Shown here in pieces: positions 1-9,231 of a stretch of 64,000 bases of DNA (positions are counted from its first letter, which is position 1; every line of letters begins with the position of its first letter). This DNA is from Microthrixaceae bacterium (lineage in GTDB: Bacteria > Actinomycetota > Acidimicrobiia > Acidimicrobiales > Microtrichaceae): contig JAMLGM010000009.1 of assembly GCA_023957975.1 (NCBI GenBank), forward strand, positions 62,001 to 126,000, given 5' to 3'. The translations under genes were made by a program, and so were the position numbers. A model generated the notes under the pieces. It was not told where the DNA came from and searched no databases. It saw only the letters and a program-made list of their open reading frames with translations.

Positions 1-1
1 T

Positions 2-427
2 CAGACGAAGATCGGTGACCGCTGCTTCATCATGGATAAAGCCCACGTTCCTCATGACGCTCAGCTCGGCAACGACGTCACGGTGGCATGTTCGGTGATG
101 ATCGGAGGGCACAGCCGGATTGGCGATGGCGCCAACTTGGGGCTTGCGTCAGTGCTACACCAGTTCATGGTGGTTGGCGCCGGGGCGATGATCGGGATGA
201 ATTCGGTGGTGACCCGTCCAATCCCGCCTTTCTCAATCGCGTACGGATCACCCGCCCGGGTGAAAGGAGCCAACCGGGTCGGCATGTCGCGAGCGGGGAT
301 CGCCCCTAACGTCGTCGAAGCGCTCCACACCGCATTCGTATCGGAGATCGAGCTCGATTCCGACGTAATGGCGCCAGAACTTCAGGCAGCCTTCGACTGG
401 TTCAACCAGGCCGTTGGCGCCCACTGA
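2..427 (+). CDS. LpxA-like UDP-sugar O-/N-acyltransferase, C-terminal part
   Basis: The frame is open from base 2 with no start, so the gene begins upstream of the window. What remains shows left-handed beta-helix hexapeptide repeats (VTVACSVMIGGHSRIGDGA, then VGAGAMIGMNSVVTR) followed by the NRVGMSRAGI segment and a short helical tail, the arrangement seen in LpxA-type acyl-ACP:UDP-GlcNAc acyltransferases. LpxA transfers a hydroxyacyl chain onto a UDP-sugar. Here, beside aminosugar and polysaccharide genes, it probably acylates a nucleotide sugar. A plain sugar acetyltransferase is the alternative. The gene ends convergently with the downstream glycosyltransferase. Confidence 0.75.
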   Translation, partial: QTKIGDRCFIMDKAHVPHDAQLGNDVTVACSVMIGGHSRIGDGANLGLASVLHQFMVVGAGAMIGMNSVVTRPIPPFSIAYGSPARVKGANRVGMSRAGIAPNVVEALHTAFVSEIELDSDVMAPELQAAFDWFNQAVGAH

Positions 428-473
428 GCCTTCCAGACACCGGCCAGGTCGAATCGGATGATTGGTGTCCCTG

Positions 474-1769
474 TTACAGCCCTGCTGAGGGCTCGCGTCG
501 ATCCACCGGGTAGCGACTCGTCCCGTTCGATTCGATGTCGGACAGGTCGACGATCCGATCGCTTGGGGGCATGGTCGATTCCGAAACGCCATGGATAAGG
601 CGCTCGAACACTTCAAGGTGTTTGTTACTCACCGCTTCGATACTGAACGATGACTCGATCAGCTCGATTTGGCGACGGCCAATCGCAGCCGCGCCGACAG
701 GATCGCTCAGAATCTGGCTGATCGCACCGCACAATTCAGCGGGTCGTCCCTCTGACACCAACACGATGTTGTCGCCGTTCACCAGGCTGATACCACGGAA
801 ATTGTCCGAACGGATTGCGGCCACAACCGGTGTGCCGGACAGCATTGCTTCCAGGCTCGCCGTACCCAGACCGTAACCTTGCAGGTCGTGCGCCTCGAGA
901 TCGCCTGCGGCGAGGTAATCGGGCACCTCCGGAGCCGGCACCGCACCTGCGCAGATGATGTGATCGCCAACCCCGAGTTCCTCGGCGACGCGAAGGAACG
1001 AATCGTCATGGACCGCCCCGACAACCAGCAACATCGTATCGGGGTGCTGGCGCAGCACCCCTGGAAGCGCTTCAACGAGCAATCGGCGATCGCGTAGCGG
1101 GATGACGTGACCGACCGACACGATGACCGGTTTGCCTACAAGTCCGTGGCGTTCTCGAATCCTGTCACCGTCGCCGCGTCGCTTGAACCGCTCGAGTTCG
1201 ATCCCGACGGGGATGTCGACCAACTGCGTTTCGGTCACGGCGTAACGAGATCGGATGTAGGCATCCATCAAGCGATCCATGACCACCATCGATGGGGAAT
1301 AGCTCGCCAGGATCGGTCGGACCCAGAAGTAGTCGATCGCTGCGAACACCAATGCATAGACCCGATTGGGATTCTCCAGGCGCGTGTGCACGCTCAACAA
1401 CGCCGGCACCTTGTTCTTCGCCGCCCAGCGGCCACTCATCCACGTCAGATCGAAGAACTGACCGTGCTGGTGGATCACGTCAGGCCGAAACTCGTCCAGC
1501 AGTCTGTTCACGCGGCGCATGTTCGACGGGCGGAACGCGAACGACATGTCGAAGCTGATCGACAGGCCGAGGTTCGGCAGCTTGGCCGCGGGCAGTCGAA
1601 TGATCCGGTATCCATTGCGCTCCTCATCGGCCGGAGCGCCGCCATACGCGGCCGTGATCACCAGCACCTCATGGCCGACCCTGGCGTACTCACGGGCAAG
1701 CAACGCCGACAGATGGGAGCTCCCGCCAACGCGTGGAGGGAAGAAGTTATTGACGACCGCGATCTTCAT
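474..1769 (-). CDS. GT4-family glycosyltransferase
   Basis: Predicted GT-B-fold retaining glycosyltransferase of 431 residues. The N-terminus has the typical NNFFPPRVGGSS loop (about residues 7-18) of group-1 transferases. The C-terminal half carries GYGLGTASLEAMLSG (around residue 300), matching the E-x7-E donor-binding region with the second Glu in LEAM. It should transfer a sugar from a nucleotide donor during surface-glycan assembly at the cytoplasmic membrane. Its ATG overlaps the stop of the preceding acetyltransferase by 4 bp (ATGA), so it is translationally coupled as the last gene of a three-gene operon. Donor and acceptor cannot be read from sequence. Confidence 0.88.
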   Translation of the reverse strand: MKIAVVNNFFPPRVGGSSHLSALLAREYARVGHEVLVITAAYGGAPADEERNGYRIIRLPAAKLPNLGLSISFDMSFAFRPSNMRRVNRLLDEFRPDVIHQHGQFFDLTWMSGRWAAKNKVPALLSVHTRLENPNRVYALVFAAIDYFWVRPILASYSPSMVVMDRLMDAYIRSRYAVTETQLVDIPVGIELERFKRRGDGDRIRERHGLVGKPVIVSVGHVIPLRDRRLLVEALPGVLRQHPDTMLLVVGAVHDDSFLRVAEELGVGDHIICAGAVPAPEVPDYLAAGDLEAHDLQGYGLGTASLEAMLSGTPVVAAIRSDNFRGISLVNGDNIVLVSEGRPAELCGAISQILSDPVGAAAIGRRQIELIESSFSIEAVSNKHLEVFERLIHGVSESTMPPSDRIVDLSDIESNGTSRYPVDRREPSAGL

Positions 1770-2245
1770 GAGCGTTCCGATTTCACTGCGTCGAAGCTTG
1801 GCTCGACAGTATCGACAGGCGCGCTGAACATCTCAAATGCGACGTCGTTGCCGTCGAGGTGCACGCGGCCGATCACACGAGCGGGGACGCCGGCAACCAC
1901 GCTCAATGGCTCGATGTCCTTCGTCACAACGGAGCCGGCACCGATCACCGAACTCGAACCGATGGTGACCCCCATGTTGATGATCGATCCCGCACCGATG
2001 AAGACGTGGTCTCCGATCGTGGTTGGGGCGCGTTCAACCTCCGGGTACGCCCTACCGGAGACGCAACGTTTCGCCGATGAATGGGTGTAGATCTGCACCC
2101 CTGACGAGACGTCGCACCCCCTCCCAATCTCCAGGCCGCCCGAACCATCGATCACACAGAAGGCCCCGATCCAGGTGCCTTCGCCAATGGTCGGGTCACC
2201 CGAGAGCCAGACACTCGGGTGATACGGGTGTGCCGGTTCGCTCAC
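1766..2245 (-). CDS. Hexapeptide-repeat acyltransferase (sugar O-acetyltransferase-like)
   Basis: A 159-residue left-handed beta-helix protein made almost wholly of hexapeptide repeats (IGEGTWIGAFCVIDG, IGDHVFIGAGSIINM, IGSSSVIGAGSVVTKDI) and ending in the VVAGVPARVIG segment typical of WbbJ/NeuD/WbpD-type acetyltransferases. Such enzymes acetylate a hydroxyl or amino group of a nucleotide sugar, with the active site between trimer subunits. The start is a GTG overlapping the epimerase stop by 4 bp (GTGA), and the next gene starts in an ATGA overlap. It may N-acetylate the amino group installed by the neighbouring DegT aminotransferase; this is inferred from context. Confidence 0.85.
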   Translation of the reverse strand: MSEPAHPYHPSVWLSGDPTIGEGTWIGAFCVIDGSGGLEIGRGCDVSSGVQIYTHSSAKRCVSGRAYPEVERAPTTIGDHVFIGAGSIINMGVTIGSSSVIGAGSVVTKDIEPLSVVAGVPARVIGRVHLDGNDVAFEMFSAPVDTVEPSFDAVKSERS

Positions 2246-3183
2246 CCGATCGCTGCTCGCGCTAGTGCGGTCATCCCATCTTCGACCGTGATGGTCGGCT
2301 CCCAGCCCAGCAGTTCACGGGCACGTGTGATGTCAGCGGCACGACGGCTCACCAGAACCTTGCGCGGGTTGAACTCCGGAGCCACGTCGACCCCAACCGC
2401 GTCGATCAGCACCTGGGCGAGCTTGGCGACGGAGGTCTGCACGCCGGTACCCACATTGACCGGCTGGTTCACGTGGTCCGCTTCGAGAGCGGCAACGATC
2501 GCCCGTGCAATGTCCTTCACATGGATGAAGTCCATCGATTGCTCACCAGCGCCGTCGATGATCGGCGGTTCGCCATTGCTGATCCGCTTCACGAAGTGGT
2601 TGATCACCGAGGTGTAGTAGGCGCTCGTCTTTTGACCTTCGCCGTACACGTTGAAGAACCGAAGTGCCGCCCAGGACAGGTTCTGTTGGTTCTCGTAAAA
2701 CCTGCACAGATGCTCACCAGCCAGCTTGCTGATGCAATACGGCGTGAGCGGGTTGAGCGGACCATCCTCGGCCATTGGGAGGCTGGGCGGATCGCCGTAG
2801 ACCGAGGCGCTCGATGCGAACACCAGCCGACGAACACCAGCGTTTGCCGCCGACGCAATCACGTTGTGGTTTCCGACCATGTTGATGTCGATGCTCTCAT
2901 CGGGATCGGCGATGCTCTTGTTGATCGACACCGCTGCGAGGTGGATCACGCTGTCGCATCCCGCCACCGCACGTTGAACCGCACCGCCATAACGAACGTC
3001 CTGCTCGAACAGTTCGACGTTGCCTTCGGCGACGAGCGCCTCAAGTTCGTCCCGGTTCGCCCGGTGGGTCATCGAGTCCATCACCCGGACGCGATACCCG
3101 CGCTCCAACAGCAACGGGAGAAGGTGCATCCCGATGAACCCGGCGCCGCCGGTGACGAGCACGGTCTTTTGTTCAGAGGTCAT
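2242..3183 (-). CDS. NAD-dependent nucleotide-sugar epimerase/dehydratase
   Basis: Extended SDR of 313 residues. The Rossmann motif GGAGFIGMH lies near residue 12, the SSASVYG strand holds the catalytic Ser/Thr position, and TPYCISK provides the Tyr-x3-Lys pair (about residues 147-151). This fits the GalE/RmlB superfamily acting on UDP- or dTDP-sugars. It is first in a tightly overlapping operon with an acetyltransferase and a GT4 transferase. The substrate (4-epimerase, 4,6-dehydratase or decarboxylase) cannot be decided; the active-site SSAS is more like epimerases than like dehydratases, which usually carry T-D-E. Confidence 0.88.
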   Translation of the reverse strand: MTSEQKTVLVTGGAGFIGMHLLPLLLERGYRVRVMDSMTHRANRDELEALVAEGNVELFEQDVRYGGAVQRAVAGCDSVIHLAAVSINKSIADPDESIDINMVGNHNVIASAANAGVRRLVFASSASVYGDPPSLPMAEDGPLNPLTPYCISKLAGEHLCRFYENQQNLSWAALRFFNVYGEGQKTSAYYTSVINHFVKRISNGEPPIIDGAGEQSMDFIHVKDIARAIVAALEADHVNQPVNVGTGVQTSVAKLAQVLIDAVGVDVAPEFNPRKVLVSRRAADITRARELLGWEPTITVEDGMTALARAAIG

Positions 3184-3272
3184 TGGATGTTGTGTCCTTG
3201 GGAGGTTGTTGAATCGTTTCGATTCACGCGGGTGTCGGAGGAGTCAGCAATTGCGCTGGGTCTGGGTCCCGC

Positions 3273-4409
3273 CTACACCGCGGCGGCGACCGCCGCCGCG
3301 AGCGCTTCAGCGACGATCGCAACGTCGGATTCGGAAAGCTCCGCGTGCATCGGAATCGCCAGATGATGTTCGAAGATGTCTGCGGAAACCGGGCAAACAT
3401 CACTCGATCCGTACACCGGCTGTACGTGGCACGCGAATGTGCCGATGTTACAACCAATGCCCTGGTCACGAAGCGCCTGAGCAACCGAGCCCCGCTGGAC
3501 ATGTGGTGCCAACGTCACGACAAATGACTGCCACGGATGGGTTCGCTCTGCAAGCTCAACCGGCATCGTCAGCAATTCATTCGACCCCAACAACTCGATG
3601 TACTGCGTAGCGATCCGTTGGCGGGTAGCCACCAGGTCATCAAGCCGATCGAGTTGCACGTTGGCGATCGCCGAGGCGATGTCGGACAACTTGTAGTTGT
3701 AGCCAATCTCGGTGAACTGTGGCACCGCAAGATCGTTGTTTCCAGCGCGCGACAAAGCAGACTCGACGCCGAAACAAAGGTTTTTGGCGACGAACGCAGC
3801 GAGATCGGAGCGAGAGGTCGTGACCACGCCCCCTTCCCCCGACGTGATGCCCTTGCGCCCGTGAAGGCTGAACGCAGCGATATCCGCGAGTTCACTGTGG
3901 CCGGCAGGGATACCGCGATACGTCGCTCCGGCGGCACACGCGGCGTCTTCGACGAGGAACAGACCGTGCCTCTTGGTGAGTTCACGTAGTTCGGCGTACT
4001 CGGCACATTGACCGAACGTGTCGACCGCTATTACCCCGACCGTCTTCTCACCGATCAACGAAGCAACCGAGTCGGGGTCGATCAAGGCTGTGTCTCGGTG
4101 CACGTCGGCGAACCGGGGGGTCGCCCCGGTGAACGCGACCGAATGTGACGTGGCCGGGTAGGTGTAATCGGCGCAGATCACCTCATCGCCCGGACCGACA
4201 CCAAGCGCCCCGAGGGCGAGGTGCAGTCCAGCCGTGCAGTTGTTGACCGCCATCGCGTGTGAGACGCCGATTCGCTCGGCAAAACGCCCCTCGAACACCT
4301 TGGTGGTTGGACCCTGGCCCGCAAGCCAGCCGGATTCGAACACAGCCGCTACAGCAGCGAGTTCCTCGGGCCCGACCGTCGGCCGACCGAGCGCGATGTT
4401 GTGTGTCAT
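3273..4409 (-). CDS. DegT/DnrJ/EryC1/StrS sugar aminotransferase
   Basis: PLP-dependent aminotransferase of 378 residues that installs an amino group on a keto nucleotide sugar. The PLP lysine is in SLHGRKGIT (about K184). LEVAV-like N-terminal and VQPVYG C-terminal segments fit the family. The frame is open further upstream, to 4592, but the ATG at 4409 is preceded by AAGGA at good spacing and the extension looks non-protein-like, so I choose 4409 (4424 is possible). It lies downstream of nothing obvious and upstream of the epimerase operon. Together with the divergent Gfo/Idh gene it resembles the oxidase/transaminase pairs GnnA/GnnB or WbpB/WbpE. Confidence 0.88.
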   Translation of the reverse strand: MTHNIALGRPTVGPEELAAVAAVFESGWLAGQGPTTKVFEGRFAERIGVSHAMAVNNCTAGLHLALGALGVGPGDEVICADYTYPATSHSVAFTGATPRFADVHRDTALIDPDSVASLIGEKTVGVIAVDTFGQCAEYAELRELTKRHGLFLVEDAACAAGATYRGIPAGHSELADIAAFSLHGRKGITSGEGGVVTTSRSDLAAFVAKNLCFGVESALSRAGNNDLAVPQFTEIGYNYKLSDIASAIANVQLDRLDDLVATRQRIATQYIELLGSNELLTMPVELAERTHPWQSFVVTLAPHVQRGSVAQALRDQGIGCNIGTFACHVQPVYGSSDVCPVSADIFEHHLAIPMHAELSESDVAIVAEALAAAVAAAV

Positions 4410-4794
4410 ATCGTTCCTTGGCATCTCGGTACCGCCGCGAGGGCTGCGACACTCTGAGGGAGTTCCGATCAGCGACGATACTCCGTGTGTACATGCAAGT
4501 GGGTTACGACGGCGCTCTGTGCACGTTGGCGCGGCCAAGGCATCAGCCGCCACAAGCTGATCCTCCGGCTCCCGTGACTTCCGAGCTGCCACAAGCGATG
4601 CCGACGCTTCGACCCGCCCGAGCTCTGTCGGCCGAACAGCACATCCCGTACGTCACGATCGTCGGTTTCGACATCGAGCTTCAGCCGACGAGGCCATAGC
4701 CCAGCCCGCCGACGACACGACGAAGGCATGGCCGCGCACAACCGACGCGGTAGGGTGCATCGGCTTCCGCGCAACGAACGAACTGGAGCCGAGC
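4410..4794. promoter_or_regulatory. Divergent intergenic region between aminotransferase and oxidoreductase
   Basis: A 385-bp gap between divergently transcribed sugar genes. On the plus strand TAGGGT at 4751-4756 is a good actinobacterial -10 element, giving a leader of about 30 nt with the Shine-Dalgarno-like CTGGAG just before the GTG start at 4795. The minus-strand promoter is not obvious. The stretch next to the aminotransferase (4410-4592) is open in its frame but reads as arginine-rich, low-quality protein. I see no RNA gene or further coding sequence. Confidence 0.5.
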
Positions 4795-5793
4795 GTGACC
4801 CCTTCCCAGCCAACTTCCAGCTCCGCTTCCCGAGTCCGAATCGGCTTGGTCGGAGCGGGCATGATGGGAACGCTTCACGCACGGGTCATTTCCGAATCGC
4901 TCCGTTGCGAGCTGACGTGGATCTGCGATCGCAACGAGACGAGCGGGCGAAACGCTGCAGCCCGCTTCACCACTCGTTGGGTCCCGGAAATGGAATTCAA
5001 CTCCGTCGACGCCGTCATCATCGCCTCATCGACCGAGACCCATCCGGCGTTGGCCCTCGCTGCAATCGACGCTGGCAAAGCGCTCCTCGTCGAAAAGCCG
5101 TTGGCGGACACCCTTGCGGACACGATGCAGATCGTCGATTCCGCCGCCGCTGGCGATATACCGCTCATGTGCGGGTTCCTCGAACGTTTCAATCCCGTCA
5201 TCCGCACGGCCATGGAATTCGTCGAGGCACCGGTCCACGCCGCCGCGGCTCGCCACTCCCCCTATGTCACCCGAATTCGCACCGGTGTGGCCTCGGACCT
5301 GCTCATTCACGACCTCGATGCACTCATCCGTTTGTTCGGCACGCGCCCCACGTTGCAGCGTGGCCAGCTGGGAGAGGTACACCCCGATAGCGATCCCGGT
5401 TCCGAGGACATCGCCGAAGCCATCCTCGATTTCGGTGCCGGCCGACTGGCGACTGCGTCAGCGAGCCGCGTCGCTCAACGCAAAGTACGGACGCTGGTGA
5501 TCACCGAACTCGACCGCCAGATCGAACTCGACCTGCTCCGCCAGGACATCACCATCTACCGCCACGTCGAACACGCCGCATCCGATGACCGCACCGGACT
5601 CGGATACCGCCAACAGACCGTCATCGACATCCCCGTCCTCAGGTTCCAACGCGAACCGCTCGCCGCGCAGCTCGACGAATTCCTCGACGTGGTCGCCGGC
5701 GACCACGACCTCACGGCCGTGCGGGAGAGCCTTCTTGAGCCGCACCTTGCACTCGGGGCCCTGCGCGCAAGTATCACCTCTGCGGAGAGCTGA
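4795..5793 (+). CDS. Gfo/Idh/MocA-family NAD(P)-dependent oxidoreductase
   Basis: A 332-residue protein with an N-terminal Rossmann motif (GLVGAGMMGTLH, about residues 17-28), the family EKP signature in LLVEKPLAD (near residue 101) and a C-terminal alpha/beta dimerisation domain. Members oxidise sugars or nucleotide sugars. Beside DegT-type aminotransferases, the likely role is C3 oxidation of a UDP-sugar before transamination (GnnA/WbpB-like); this is inference. The start is GTG at 4795 with CTGGAG upstream. The flippase begins one base after this stop, so the two are co-transcribed. Confidence 0.87.
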   Translation: MTPSQPTSSSASRVRIGLVGAGMMGTLHARVISESLRCELTWICDRNETSGRNAAARFTTRWVPEMEFNSVDAVIIASSTETHPALALAAIDAGKALLVEKPLADTLADTMQIVDSAAAGDIPLMCGFLERFNPVIRTAMEFVEAPVHAAAARHSPYVTRIRTGVASDLLIHDLDALIRLFGTRPTLQRGQLGEVHPDSDPGSEDIAEAILDFGAGRLATASASRVAQRKVRTLVITELDRQIELDLLRQDITIYRHVEHAASDDRTGLGYRQQTVIDIPVLRFQREPLAAQLDEFLDVVAGDHDLTAVRESLLEPHLALGALRASITSAES

Positions 5794-5794
5794 G

Positions 5795-7105
5795 GTGGCC
5801 CAGCGCAGGGCCGCTCAACTGGGCGGTCTGATTCGCTCGGGACAGTCAGCGACCGCTATCGGGCTGGCGTTCAACGGTCTGGCGGCGTACGTATTCCTCG
5901 CCGCGGCCGGACGGTCCCTCGGCCCTGCGGAGTTCGCGCCGCTGTCCGTGCTTTGGACGATGTTGTTCCTCGTGGCAACGGGGTTGTTTCAGCCGTTCGA
6001 ACAGGAACTCGCCCGCGCCGTCTCCGCCAACCGGTCACTCGGCCTCGGCTACAGCGAGGTCGTACGACGCAACGCCGTCGTCGCCGCAGCGCTCGTCGCC
6101 TGCGTGATCCTCATCGGAGCCATCGCCGCTGGACCGATCGCTGAAGGCTTCTTTCGAGGGGAGCGCTCCTTTGTCATTGCGCTCGTCGTCGGCATCGCCG
6201 GCATCGGGTTCATGTTCTTTGTGCGCGGACTACTCGCAGGCTCCGGGCGCTTCTACGGATTCGCCGTCCTCTTCGTCGCCGACGGCTTGACGAAGTCGCT
6301 TCCGGCCGTGATCTTCTGGCTGGCAGGTGGCCGCAACCCTTCGGTCTTCGTCGCCGTTCTCGTCGCCGGCGGATTCGTGGGAGGGGCCGCCCCACTGACG
6401 CGCGGCGGTGTGCGGGCGACCGACCCTGGACCCATCCCGCAGTGGGGCGCGGTCATCAGGGCAATCGGGTTGCTACTGATTACCGCCACACTCAGCCAGA
6501 CGCTGCTCAATATGGGAACGCTCGCGGTCGAAGTGCTGTCGAGCAGCCAAGAGAGCACGAGTGCGGGGGTGTTCCTGAGCGGGCTGTCGATTTCGCGGGT
6601 GCCGCTATTTCTGTCGCAGGCGATTCAGGCGGTCCTGCTGCCCCGACTCTCGCGCCTCGCCACCAACCGCGACGAGGTCGAGTTCCGACGGACCACCAGC
6701 TGGCTGCTCGGTGCGGTCTTCGCAGCTACGGTCGTCGCCACGATCGTGTCGGCCGCTCTCGGACCACTGGCCGTCCGATTGCTCTTCGGGCCCGATTTCG
6801 CCGTTCTCGGCGCACGCGACATGGGGCTGTTGACGTTCGCGAGCCTCACGATGATGTGTGTGCTCACGATCAACCAGATTCAGATCGCGGTGCACGACCA
6901 CCACCATGCCGGGTGGCCATGGGGCGTGGGAGTTGTCGCCTTTGTTCTCGTCGCGGCCTTTGCATCGGATGACTTATTTCTCCGGGTCGAACTCGCGATG
7001 GTCGCCGGCGCTGTGTGCACGGTTGCCATCGCGATCGCGCTCCTCAACCGGGCGGTCACTACGACCTTCGCTGCGCCGTCAGCGCCACCAGCGCCGCCAG
7101 ATTGA
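5795..7105 (+). CDS. Wzx/MOP-superfamily polysaccharide flippase-like membrane protein
   Basis: A 436-residue polytopic protein with about 12 hydrophobic segments, beginning with an Arg/Gln-rich cytoplasmic stretch and then a first helix (TAIGLAFNGLAAYVFLAAAG). Helix pairs separated by short charged loops and a mid-protein break fit the MATE/MOP flippases that move lipid-linked oligosaccharides across the membrane. I choose the GTG at 5795, two bases past the oxidoreductase stop; an in-frame ATG further upstream would lie deep inside that gene. Assignment rests on topology and cluster context, not on a signature motif. Confidence 0.75.
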   Translation: MAQRRAAQLGGLIRSGQSATAIGLAFNGLAAYVFLAAAGRSLGPAEFAPLSVLWTMLFLVATGLFQPFEQELARAVSANRSLGLGYSEVVRRNAVVAAALVACVILIGAIAAGPIAEGFFRGERSFVIALVVGIAGIGFMFFVRGLLAGSGRFYGFAVLFVADGLTKSLPAVIFWLAGGRNPSVFVAVLVAGGFVGGAAPLTRGGVRATDPGPIPQWGAVIRAIGLLLITATLSQTLLNMGTLAVEVLSSSQESTSAGVFLSGLSISRVPLFLSQAIQAVLLPRLSRLATNRDEVEFRRTTSWLLGAVFAATVVATIVSAALGPLAVRLLFGPDFAVLGARDMGLLTFASLTMMCVLTINQIQIAVHDHHHAGWPWGVGVVAFVLVAAFASDDLFLRVELAMVAGAVCTVAIAIALLNRAVTTTFAAPSAPPAPPD

Positions 7106-7134
7106 GCTTCAGCTGACCTGCCACACCGGTCCGA

Positions 7135-9219
7135 TCAGTCACCGAGATCACGACCTACGAAGCGCTCGCCGGCGAGCGCCACCGAATCGATCGTTGTGCC
7201 ACAGGTCGCCGTCGACGATGAAGGAACCACGACGTAACGCACCGACAGGTCACGCAACCGCTCATCGCACGGGCTGATGTGAACCCAGACCGAGTCCGGA
7301 GCCGGCACCGAGAACGCTATTTCTTCGCCCTCAGAATCGGCCTCTACGAGCGAAACAATCGCAAATCGATTCCACTGTGAAGCGTCATCGTCCTCGGGGT
7401 CGAGCACGTCCCAGGCATCGACAACCGGATACACGCTCACGCCACTCACGTTCGGAACGCTGACCGAATGAACAATGCCGCGAACTCTGGCATCGAGTGA
7501 GAACACCGCCCAGCTGTCCGCTGGGTCGCCGCCACCGATGTCTTCCATCACGGAGCGCAGGTCGTTATCCAACAACGCGCCGAGGCCGACTTGAACCGGG
7601 TTGATCCGTGCTGCAAGGACGAACGAGAACGCCAAGATCAGCGACAACCCAACCTGGCGGGCCTTGCTCACAGACAAAGCGACGCCCGCGCTCACGACAA
7701 AGATGAGTACTGCCGCGATCCGCAGGTCGGGGCGCAGGCCATCGACGGTGTAGGTTCCCGCAGCCCAACCGTGAACCGCAGCGAACACCGCCCCGACGAA
7801 CACCGCCGAACCGGTGCTGAGGCGCCGGTTGCACCGATCCATCTCGGCGAGGACAAGAACGAAGAAGACGATTCCGGCCAACGTGGCCATTAGCAGCATC
7901 CGTGCGGGAGGAATGCGGTTGAACCCCACGATTGAACCCAACCATGGGGGCAGGGGAAGCCAAACCCACGCCGCAGCGACTACGGCCGTGGCACCGGAGG
8001 CCCACAGTGGCAACGAATCAACGACCCTGCGCCGCTCAGACGCGGCCTGACGTATTGCGAACAACGCCAACGCCGCGGGCAACAACAAGAAGAGTCCGGA
8101 TGAGTTTTCCGACTGATTGTTCCCATTGATGGTCGCAGCCGCTGGGGCGGACGCGAACCAGTCCAATGGGGCCCCCAACGCCGAGGCCGCGGGCATGCCT
8201 CCGCCTTCAACGCTCGTTCGGTCACCGGGATAGATCGTGGCCGCCATCGCGTCGGCAACTCCCCTGTACGACACGAGCACGGAACCGAAGACCGCGATCG
8301 CGATGACTCCGGCGATGATCGCTGGCGGGCCGATACGCCTCAGGCGCAGTCGGACAGTCCCCAGTTCCGACGCATCGGCCCACAGCGTTGCGACCACGAC
8401 AGGTACGAGCACGACCACCGCGGCAATCACCCACGGCAAATACATCGAGGCGGTGGCGCACGCCAACGCCGCACCGCTGGCAACACTCAGGCCATAGCGC
8501 CGCGCAGGCCGTTGTGCGCGTGCCGACCAGATCAGCGCGCTAGCACTCAGGCAAGCCCAACCGATCACCGTGTAGGTGGCACACACCGTCCACCATTGGG
8601 AAATGGGGCTCAGCAGCATCAACAGCCCGCCGAAGGCCGACAGCCCGACTCTTCGAGTGATCGCGTAGAGCAGCGCGTAAACGCCCACCGACTGAAGCGC
8701 CAACCAGCTCATCCACTCGAACGCGACGGCCCGCTCCACGTCGAAGACCCGGTAGTACAACGATGCGGGCGAGGAGAACGTCTGCCATGAGCTCACTGGA
8801 AGCTCGGAGATCAACGCAACTTCATGGTTTCCTACACCGGCAATGACAGAGGTCGAGAACCCGTTCGCGGCCTGGCGCACGACCCAAGGGGTACGCACGT
8901 ACCACTCGTCGCTACGAATGCCGCGGGGCTGGCCAAAAACAGCGCCCGTGTCGGCGGCGTCACGGCCCGTCGCCTCGGCATACATCCCCACCGATGAGAA
9001 CGACACCTTGCACGAACCCAACACGATGACGAGCATCAAGGCAACCAGGGGGAAGAGCCACGGCGAACCCGCTAAGCGCGTCGCTGACCTACCGAGATGG
9101 CGATGATCGGCTGTTCCGTCACGGCGGGCAGCTTGGCCATTTCGACTTTCGTCGGAGCCGTCGCTCGTGGCCGCCTCGCCCGTTTCCCCCCTGCCTTCGA
9201 CGCTCTCCTCGATGTCCAC
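7135..9219 (-). CDS. Large polytopic membrane protein of the polysaccharide cluster (unknown function)
   Basis: A 694-residue protein: a charged Gly/Ser/Asp-rich cytoplasmic N-terminus of about 50 residues, a first membrane helix (FPLVALMLVIVLGS), a large extracytoplasmic loop after it containing RSDEWYVRTPW, then about a dozen further helices and a soluble C-terminal domain of about 150 residues. This layout, with an acidic first external loop, resembles GT-C-type glycosyltransferases or YfhO-like proteins, but I recognise no conserved catalytic motif. It is convergent with the flippase and starts with GTG directly after a TAGGCT -10 element, suggesting a leaderless mRNA. Confidence 0.8.
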   Translation of the reverse strand: MDIEESVEGRGETGEAATSDGSDESRNGQAARRDGTADHRHLGRSATRLAGSPWLFPLVALMLVIVLGSCKVSFSSVGMYAEATGRDAADTGAVFGQPRGIRSDEWYVRTPWVVRQAANGFSTSVIAGVGNHEVALISELPVSSWQTFSSPASLYYRVFDVERAVAFEWMSWLALQSVGVYALLYAITRRVGLSAFGGLLMLLSPISQWWTVCATYTVIGWACLSASALIWSARAQRPARRYGLSVASGAALACATASMYLPWVIAAVVVLVPVVVATLWADASELGTVRLRLRRIGPPAIIAGVIAIAVFGSVLVSYRGVADAMAATIYPGDRTSVEGGGMPAASALGAPLDWFASAPAAATINGNNQSENSSGLFLLLPAALALFAIRQAASERRRVVDSLPLWASGATAVVAAAWVWLPLPPWLGSIVGFNRIPPARMLLMATLAGIVFFVLVLAEMDRCNRRLSTGSAVFVGAVFAAVHGWAAGTYTVDGLRPDLRIAAVLIFVVSAGVALSVSKARQVGLSLILAFSFVLAARINPVQVGLGALLDNDLRSVMEDIGGGDPADSWAVFSLDARVRGIVHSVSVPNVSGVSVYPVVDAWDVLDPEDDDASQWNRFAIVSLVEADSEGEEIAFSVPAPDSVWVHISPCDERLRDLSVRYVVVPSSSTATCGTTIDSVALAGERFVGRDLGD

Positions 9220-9225
9220 GTGCGG

Positions 9226-9231
9226 AGCCTA
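9226..9231 (-). promoter_or_regulatory. Leaderless -10 element of the 694-residue membrane protein
   Basis: Read on the minus strand, TAGGCT ends 6 nt before the GTG start at 9219. No Shine-Dalgarno sequence separates them, so transcription would begin at or very near the start codon. Confidence 0.5.
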
